This document shows positions 22,134 to 29,297 of a DNA stretch of 29,297 nt, piece by piece. How positions within the stretch are numbered: position 1 is the stretch's first letter; each line of letters starts with the position of its first letter. Both the position numbers and the translations under genes were made by a program. The notes under the pieces are model-generated. The model worked only from the letters and a program-made list of their open reading frames with translations, searched no databases and was not told the origin of the DNA. Source of the stretch: Hymenochaete sp. R1 (Eukaryota > Basidiomycota > Agaricomycetes > Hymenochaetales > Hymenochaetaceae); assembly GCA_019400425.1 (NCBI GenBank), contig JAFREE010000231.1, forward strand, positions 1-29,297, given 5' to 3'.

Positions 22134-22758
22134 GGTGAATCAAGAAGGAGAGTCGTTCGAGAGGGGCTTCATCAACACCCCTGAGAAAGGTTCGATTTTC
22201 ATTTGAACCACAGAAACACGTCAATAAGCATCAACAACGCGCTCTTCCTTCCGGTATCCACCTCATTACATAAGGAAGATCCTCAAAATCAATTGCTGCA
22301 GTCGACTCTCTGGAATATACAAAAAAATACCTCGTCATAAGAATCTTGGCACAAAAATACTCTGCTAAATTAGGCATTGTATGGGGAGTATTGAGCCTTA
22401 CATTGTCCTTTATTGTAGGAAATTCGGGCCCAAAATGAAGAATTACTCGAGCGAAAAACTGAAGGGACGGAAAAAACACGGCCCATTCAGAGGGTTGACT
22501 GCACCAATAGAACTTTGCATGAAGAACTTGCTAAGCATGCATCTCTTGCTTTTGATTACAATCGACTGGCCTTATACTTCTTAGAAAGATCTGAACGTCG
22601 TTTGATGCTTGAAATCGCTCTGATCAGTAATGACTCGGATCCAATTCTATCATTATTCTATCCGGCAAAGTGATAAGTAACAAAGAGGAGAATAGACTCA
22701 AAGAATAGTGGTCGTGAGCTTTGTTAAGAATGACTCGAATGAATTACCTGGAACACCT
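22134..22758. other. Intergenic region between F-box-like gene and orphan gene
   Basis: Contains the F-box-like gene promoter (minus) and the 3' side of the next minus-strand gene. Only short unsupported frames are present. Confidence 0.5.
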
Positions 22759-23960
22759 TTAGCCGCTTTTCTCCTGTTTTCCCTCCTCTTTCTTTTTTGC
22801 CTTCAATTCGTTCTTCTGTCTCTGGGTCAATAACCTCGTCATCTTGCCTTCTCTAGAGGACCTGAATGCGTAAGGGGCCTTTCCGCTATCAGCATTCGAC
22901 CAGGATCCTGTTGCTGTTATGGGTGCTTTCGACGTCGGCTTTGGCTCGGTCGCATAGTGAATCTCGCAATCCGCATCCTTTTTCGACATCTCTTTCTTCA
23001 CGGTCTCACTATTTATTTTTTCGTTTATTGCCCTAACCCCGGATAAATTTTCTTCATAGAGGGAACGGAGCTTAGGGACGTCTTCCTCGTGTTTCTGGGC
23101 CAATGATCGAAGATAGTCGACACTCTCAGCGACCATCTGCCAGTTCTCGACGATCTGTAAAGCAGCGTTTATATTTATATTCAATGTAAACCACGAAGTC
23201 GACAAAACAACATACACTTGGTCTCTGTCCCATTTCAAAAGCGAGAGTGTGGATCCGCAAAGTTGAAGCATATACTGGATGATTGCGTTTCCAAGCCTCT
23301 GTACTACCTGGCTCAAGTTGAAGAACACTGTGGTCATAACCACGTCTTCTGACATCTTCTTCATAATTGTAGTCTTCGAGTAGGATGGGAATAGGAGCCA
23401 TATACTTATGCGGAGTCGAGGCAGAGGTGATATGTATGTACTTGATCGTCGTTCTCATGCTGCGTCCAACTTTGGAGAAGGTAGCGTCTTCGAGAACAAG
23501 ACACATATGACCACCCCTCCTAGATGTGTTTATGGCGGTCTGGAGACGGTTGGGAAATGTCAATCCTTCTACATCGTATTCCGTACGAACGGGATACAAG
23601 AGCTCTATGGTTTCTTCGATTTCCTTGTTGTGTATATTGCGAATAAGCTGACCCTTCTTTAGGTCTGCACAGCTCACTTGCTTGGATGAGAAATGCTTCT
23701 TGGACTGCGATGAACAAGACATCCGAACCACTTCTTCAGGGATAATATGTGGCAAGAGCTGAGCTTCTAGAGAAGAAGAGAAAGAGAAGAGAGGAGACAG
23801 TGAGATTGTGAATAAATTCCCTTATACCCTTGAAGCTGACTTTGCATGAGCAAAGCCTTTCAGAAAAGGGCAAAAAGGATAGCATTCTTCCACCCTTGCT
23901 CAGAGCAAGATTCACCGACCACAAACGATCTTTAAGTGACTAGCTATTGCACGTACTCGA

Positions 23961-24012
<52 letters not shown>

Positions 24013-24323
24013 AGAGAGCAGCAGCAGCACTTTACTGTAATTGTCGTCCTTCTGTTGCCGTACGGTGACACACAACAGGGCGGGGCCATGTTTCATAGCG
24101 CAATCTAAGAACAGCAAGCCCGACTGAAATATGTAACGTCCGAGCATAGAATCTGATATTCACCTGAGAGGTCTCTTGAAGTGGGAGCCTGGGCAAAGGG
24201 AGGATATGATGTTGTCATTTTGGGAAGGCCAAGATAAGGTAAGCGGCTCAGTTCTTCAGCGAGTGAGTAGACGAGTGATCGATTTGTGATCGACGCCAGC
24301 CACGTATGTATGAACGCGCTCAT
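22759..24323 (-). CDS. Orphan five-exon protein gene
   Basis: Exons 24323-24164, 24104-24036, 23929-23828, 23766-23216 and 23154-22759 fit in phase without an internal stop and give about 425 residues. Three of the four introns are 59-61 nt, the fungal norm; the second is 106 nt because it contains a long CT repeat. The protein starts MSAFIHTWLASITNRSLVYS. The central part includes CADLKKGQLIRNIHNKEIEE and RTTIKYIHITSASTPHKYMA. The C-terminus is charged and probably coiled-coil (SLAQKHEEDVPKLRSLYEEN), ending in a Lys/Glu-rich tail. I do not recognise the family. The acceptor of exon 3 (TTAAAG) is the weakest site, and the first two exons are less certain than the last two. It shares a short divergent promoter with the Lhs1-like chaperone gene. 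Confidence 0.5.
23964..24029. repeat. (GA)n microsatellite with adjoining CAG repeat
   Basis: About 20 uninterrupted GA units from 23964, then AGAAAGAGAAAG-type imperfect units and a short (CAG)n tail. On the transcribed strand of the orphan gene it reads (CT)n and lies within its second intron as modelled. Confidence 0.95.
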
Positions 24324-24485
24324 TGGGTTTGACACGTTGACGGACACTCACTCGGACAGCGCTAGCGTGTAAGAGTAGAGACACGACACATCCTCAACGC
24401 TTTTATTCCTCCTTCCTCCTTTTCTTCCTCCTCTCTTTAATCCTTTCTAGATGCTCTGAAACCCGAGCCATCATTGACGATAACC
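24324..24485. promoter_or_regulatory. Divergent promoter between orphan gene and Lhs1-like chaperone
   Basis: Only 162 bp separate the two opposing start codons. The plus side is a C/T-rich leader (about 24392-24450) ahead of the chaperone ATG. GACACGTTGA at 24331-24340 has the ACGTGTC core (minus strand) seen in some unfolded-protein-response elements. This would make sense for an ER chaperone, but a single short match is weak evidence. Confidence 0.4.
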
Positions 24486-27407
24486 ATGATGCGTCGTAGA
24501 AACTCGTCCTTACTGCTCTCTATTTTTCTTCCATTCCTCTTGCTCTCGCATATCGTTTCTGTATCTGCTTCGTTGCTTGCAATTGACTACGGCACGGAAT
24601 GGATCAAAGCTTCGCTAATAAAGCCAGGAGTACCTTTCGATGTACTTCTTAATCGTGACTCAAAGCGTAAAATCCAGTCGTCAGTAGGCTGGAAAGGGGA
24701 CGAACGCCTCTTTGGCTCTGATTCATACAATCTCGTACGTCACTACCCTTAAGCATTTTACGCTTCGTGACTTACGATGACATGTAATAGGCTACCAGGT
24801 ATCCGCAAGACTCTTTTACATACCTTAAATTACTAGAAGGAGCACCATTTCAATCCGAGGCCGTCGACGTATTCAAAAGCATCAGCCGAGCTCAGCTCTC
24901 ACCCACCTCCCGAAACACAGTCGGTGTTGTCCGTTCTGACCACAATACAACAGAGTGGAGTGTAGAGGAGCTCATCGCCATGCAATTTTCATATATCAAG
25001 GATCTCGCGGAGACTGTCGGCGGACCTGACCACCGGGAGCCTGTCCGTGATGTCGTCGTGGTCGTTCCGCCGTACTTCACGCAATTCGAGCGAGACGCGG
25101 TTGCGGATGCTGTAGAAATTGCTGGATTGAAGCTTACGATCATGGTGAACGACGGTACAGCAGTTGCGATGAACTATGCAATGACAAGAACGTTCGAAAA
25201 CAAAGTATGGCATGTCATTTATGATGCCGGAGCTGGCGGAGTACGGGCGACAGTTGCGTCCTTCGAAACGACTGCTGGAAAGGGAAAGAAAGGAAAGGTT
25301 GCCACTCAAATTACGGTTGCAGGCGTTGGCTTCGACAGATCCGCAGGTGGTTTGGAGCTCGACCGGCGGTTACGGGATATGCTGGCGCTTGACTTCGAAG
25401 TCAAGCACAAACAACCCATTACGGGAGATGCTCGTGGTATGGCGAAGCTTTGGAAGGAGGCAAGCCGCATCAAAGCGGTATTGAGCGCGAATAACGAAGC
25501 TGCTGCAAACGTAGAGAGCATTGCATTCGACGTCGACTACCGCAGTAAAATCAGTCGGTCTTCTTTTGAGACTGCATGCTCTGACCTCGGTCCCAAGTTT
25601 TCCCAACCTATCCTGGATGCAATCGCGAATGCGGGGCTCACACTAAACGATATTTCTTCCGTAATTCTCACTGGCGGCCACTCTCGGACACCAATGGTTC
25701 AAGCTGCTATCAAGTCTGTCGTAGGTGAAGACAAAATCGCCGTTAGTGTGAATGCTGACGAGTCGGCTGTGCTGGGAGCCGCTCTCTACGGGGCGTCCAT
25801 CAGCCCACAATTCCGGACGAAAGAAATCAAGGTCGCGGACCTCATCCCGTATGATATCCAAGTCTCGTATTTGTCGCAACCGAAAGTCTTGGAGTCAGAG
25901 GAAGCGCAGGTCCCTTTGGCTCCGCGCCTAATCAACACGTTGGTGTTTCCGGCTGGATCGAAGACTGGTAGCAAAAAGACGATGACATTCAAGCGGAAGG
26001 ATGACTTCAATATTACGATGGCGTACAAGAGTTCTGTAGGATAGTAAGTGAACGTTTTCAACGTACAAGAATGCTTTCTAACGGGTCTGATAGTGGTATG
26101 CCAACAGAACTTCTCGAGGCCGAAATCTCTGGCGTGAAAGACGCTTTCGCTGAACTCGAAGAAGGAGGCGCTACTGACATTGTGGTCAAAGCTACCTTAT
26201 TAATCTCAGAGTCCGGATTCGCTGGTATACAGGAGGCGGTTGCGTTCGGGGAAATGAAAAAGGACGAATCCCTGTCCGGGAAAATCAAAGACTTTTTTGG
26301 AGCTGGGAAAGAGAATGACGCTGGTTCTTCGGAGGCCGATTCGAACACCTTCTCAGCAACGTCTTCTGACGCTGAAAGTATATCTACTTCGACTTCCTCC
26401 ACAGCTTCCGCAGAAGCGAGCTCGGTCAATAAGAAAGTTCGAGATACCGTTCCCTTGAAATTGAACGTTAAACCCTTATCAATACCGGCACTCACGCCTC
26501 AGGAGATCCGTCGTTCTAGGGAACGGTGAGCTAGTCTTGAAAATATGAAATATATGTATATCTTATTTTTCTCGATAGGCTTCTGGCAATCGACAAGGCT
26601 GAGGCGGCCAAGAGGTTCAAGGAGGACGCACAGAATGGATTGGAGGCTTATTTGTATCGGCTCCGGGATCTTCTTAAGAGCACCGATGAAAACAGTCCTT
26701 TCTTCAAGTGTTCGAAGGAATCAGAAAGGAGCACCATTGAAAGGACCGTTCACGACACGTTGTCATGGATGAACGAGGACTCTGACGACGCCCCTTTATA
26801 TGATTTCCTTCAGAAGAAAACAGAACTCGAGTATGTTTCCTAAGGGATCTCCGAGATGGGAATGATACTTATGAATTATCCAATGCACAGATCGTTGGAG
26901 AAACCAATTCAATTCCGATATAATGAGATTCGTGATTTCCCGCCAACCCTCAACGAGTCCCAGCGGATCAACTGGATGACCCGCATATTCCTCACGGAAG
27001 CCCGGAAAAATCTCACCGCCGAACAGATCCCGGGTAACCTCCCCGCTCTTCATACCGCTGAGGAGCTACTTCTACTCGAACAAGCACTTCGAGAGCATGA
27101 AACATGGTTGGCCCAGTGGGTAGAGCGACAGAAAAGCGTCAAGCCAAACGAGGACCCTGTCATTCACACAAAAGAAATGAAGGAGAGGGCGCAAAAGCTA
27201 GAGAAGGAATTGTTGAAGCTGATGAAGAGGAAGCCGGTCAAAAGGAAGAATGGGACAGGGAGTTCTAGTTCAAGTGGGACGTCTTCTTCGCCCACAGCTT
27301 CGAGTGGTGCATCGTCTTCGTCGACTGTTGAAGCAGGGAGTGAGCGGACTGAGAAGCCTGGTAGTGAGCAACGGGAGAGTGGGCACGAACGACACGACGA
27401 GCTATGA
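24486..27407 (+). CDS. ER-lumenal Hsp70-related chaperone, Lhs1/HYOU1 (GRP170) type
   Basis: Predicted ER co-chaperone and nucleotide-exchange partner of BiP in protein import and folding. Exons 24486-24734, 24791-26043, 26094-26525, 26579-26830 and 26891-27407 are in phase and give about 900 residues, as usual for Lhs1. A signal peptide is visible (MMRRRNSSLLLSIFLPFLLL to about residue 28), followed by the nucleotide-binding start LLAIDYGTEWIKASLIKPGV. Further landmarks are KGDERLFGSDSYNLATRYP, the phosphate-binding-type IYDAGAGGVRATVASF, ILTGGHSRTPMVQ and NADESAVLGAALYGASIS. A Ser/Ala-rich acidic insert lies in the substrate-binding region (exon 3), as typical of the large Hsp110/Grp170 group. 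The helical C-terminal domain follows, then a Ser/Lys-rich tail ending HDEL, the fungal ER-retrieval signal. Signal peptide plus HDEL fixes both ends. The ATG at 24489 is an equally possible start. Confidence 0.95.
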
Positions 27408-29133
27408 TTTGTACTTAGAAATCGATATCACCATAAAATGACCTTCACATTGGCCAGAAGAATTGTTTGCAACGGTGAAGACCCTTCCAAACTTGAGTAA
27501 AATCAACTGAATCTGCCGCCGCTCCCCGATCAAATTTATCCTATCACTTATTACTAGTACTATCGACCACGATGGAGCTCAACTACATGCGTAGCCACGC
27601 AGAAGATGGATCCGCCATCTAGACTTCAACATTCCCTTTGAAACGCTTGGATTCCTTGGAAGTGCTGATGATGGTTTTAGCACCTTCATCCTTTCTTGAA
27701 CTCCATACGTCATGCCTGTTGCTCTTGGTTGTGGCTGTCGCATGGATGACTTTTCGAGAAAGGAAAGGGATTCGACTAAACGACAATGTGTCGTTGCTTG
27801 ACACTGTCCGGTGTATCGAAAGTAGAACCAGGAGGGGCTGGATGAGCGTTCTCAGGCTGAGTCCAAGGATGTATTCAATCTCATTCGATCGGAGAAGAAG
27901 AGTTGGCCCATAGTTTTCAAAAAATAAAATAAAATATTTAAAATGAGCAGTGTGCTCCGAGGAAATGAAGCAAAGGGACTTGAGTCGCCTGTGCCAGTGC
28001 CAGTGTAGCAAGTCTTGAGCAGCAGTGAAGAGAGAGAGCCATCGGCGTTATTCCCTGTGGTAATCTCCTATAGCAATGTCAAGAATTTAGCTGCAAAAAC
28101 TGAACGTAGATGGTGTCAGATAAATGGTCAAGGTCACGATGCTCTAGAAGTAAGTGAAGGCTGGTTTCCAAGATACTACCTCCTCTTATGGCTGGAATGT
28201 TCCATGCCATTTGCTTCCGTCGGCGGCACAGATTGTGGAGAAATTTAGGGTTTGATCCGAGAAGCCTCGGAACGACAAAAATGGTGATGCCGAAACAGTC
28301 TAAGAAAAAATGATGACCCAGAACTTCAAGACTTACTCTTCCGGTGCAGTTTCTCTATATTTACCGATTATGGTCCAACGTTAGATTCTCTACGCGAGCT
28401 TACAAACGACATCCTTCCTCCTAAGCAACGCATTCTCGAGAGTCGGGAGGCCTTTTTGACTGAAGGAAACGGCGGAACATAAGAATGACACTTCGGGTTT
28501 GAGAGCGAGTGACATTGATTGAAAGGCATCGTTTATAATCAGTTAGCCTGATACGCATGGAAAAATCGGTTATATTTGATTTTATGTACGCATTACTAGA
28601 ACTTTTGGGCACCTCCAATTTTTGAAGTATTGAGTGAGTAGACTTTCCGGCAGCATAAATAAAGGTGAAAGAAATTTGACCACACGAATACGAACAGACC
28701 TATCGCCTCCCACTTGCTATCTCTCTTCCAGCATTGCGATGCGTTGCTCGGATGCCTCGAATTTCGAAGAACAAAGACTCAAAAGAGTAGACTCTAAGCG
28801 ACCACGTGAGCGTGAGGGTTCGCTTAACGGCCGAAGCCACAAAGTAAGCTCAATCACAAAACGGCACGCCTTCCCAATTCCTTCGTTCTCTTCCTACCAC
28901 CACCTCGTCTCTCTGAGGATCTTCCACCCTCAACGACGCTTTCGGTTTCAGTCTTCGATAATAAGTTGACGCCGCATTGCTAAAGCCATTGGACTCCGCC
29001 AGCAAGCCCTCATCAACGCAGAAGCACCTCGAACCTGCCATTCCGCCGTCTTCGTGCGTTGCTATCTTTCCCCGTCGTTCATACCCTCTTCCCACTCACT
29101 CACTCACCATCTGCCATCTCCTACAGTCTCGAA
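27408..29133. other. Gene-poor stretch between Lhs1-like gene and right-end gene
   Basis: Contains the chaperone 3' UTR and, on the right, the upstream region of the end gene. A minus-strand frame at 28011-27619 and short plus-strand frames lack motifs. A possible 5' exon of the end gene starts near 28739 (MRCSDASNFEEQRLKRVDSK) and stops at a GTAAGC donor-like site near 28842. The left copy shows a related EEQR-coding start near 561. I could not join it in phase to the ATG at 29134. Confidence 0.4.
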
Positions 29134-29297
29134 ATGAGGTTGAAGAAGTTTGCAAGTCTCATCAACTTCAAGTCAAGCAACTCTGTGGACGATCAGGTCA
29201 GTCTCGTCAAGGACGATGGGCACAATTACAAACGCGAGCGTTCTTCTTCACTCCTGACAACTATATCGACCAATGGCATCGACTTCGTGATGATGGA
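29008..29297. repeat. Right arm of the window-spanning inverted repeat
   Basis: Mirror image of 1-290, pairing position for position with the left arm without indels. It includes the 5' coding part of the end gene and its upstream sequence with the pyrimidine-rich acceptor-like CTCCTACAG before the ATG. Confidence 0.9.
29134..29297 (+). CDS. 5' end of an unknown protein gene, right copy of an inverted pair (partial)
   Basis: Opens with ATG at 29134 and remains open to the window edge (54 codons plus two bases). It begins MRLKKFASLINFKSSNSVDD. It differs from the left copy by two conservative residues and four silent changes. The upstream CTCCTACAG looks like a splice acceptor, so an intron may separate this ATG from a true upstream start or 5' UTR exon. 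Family not recognised; the visible part is basic and serine-rich without a signal peptide. Confidence 0.6.
   Translation, partial: MRLKKFASLINFKSSNSVDDQVSLVKDDGHNYKRERSSSLLTTISTNGIDFVMM

Noticed and set aside
27619..28011. 130-codon minus-strand frame downstream of the chaperone gene
   Set aside because: Amino-acid composition looks random, there is no homologous motif, and it overlaps an A/T-rich probable 3' region.

Overview
The window looks like nuclear DNA of an agaricomycete (basidiomycete) fungus. Most genes are split by short GT-AG introns of about 50-130 nt, the recognisable proteins are fungal, and a GAPDH gene with a TATA box and pyrimidine-rich leader sits in the middle. All exon models below were built by hand from splice signals and reading-frame phase. 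No similarity search was run, so family names rest on motif recognition.

Layout. At the two ends lie the 5' ends of two near-identical genes pointing outward (minus at 1-164, plus at 29134-29297). They form an inverted repeat around the whole 29.3 kb. Next to the left copy is a small transposon-like element (TA-flanked, 32-nt terminal inverted repeats, 602-808). From 1436 to 8150 runs a six-exon minus-strand Ras guanine-nucleotide exchange factor of about 1934 residues. It is followed upstream by an orphan gene (8346-9908) and GAPDH (10715-12239), all on the minus strand. From about 12.9 to 18.4 kb the sequence is more AT-rich and gene-poor. It carries three tandem minus-strand copies (A, B, C) of a small unknown gene family with a conserved three-exon plan, plus a further duplicated segment upstream of copies A and B. 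From 18.8 kb, conserved genes resume: a UBE2S-type ubiquitin-conjugating enzyme (plus), an F-box/LRR-like protein (minus, single exon), an orphan five-exon gene (minus) and, divergent from it across about 160 bp, an ER-lumenal Hsp70-related chaperone of the Lhs1/HYOU1 type (plus) with signal peptide and C-terminal HDEL. The last 1.7 kb before the right-end gene holds no gene I can support.

The conserved genes do not form one pathway: Ras activation, glycolysis, APC/C-type ubiquitin chain elongation, possible SCF adaptor, and ER protein folding. The novel material is the tandem small-protein family, the inverted pair of end genes, the small TA-flanked element, and several unusual gene structures. 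These are a 5-nt microexon in GAPDH, two genes whose coding sequence is interrupted right after the ATG, an intron with about 298 nt free of AG before its acceptor, and an intron enlarged by a long dinucleotide repeat.
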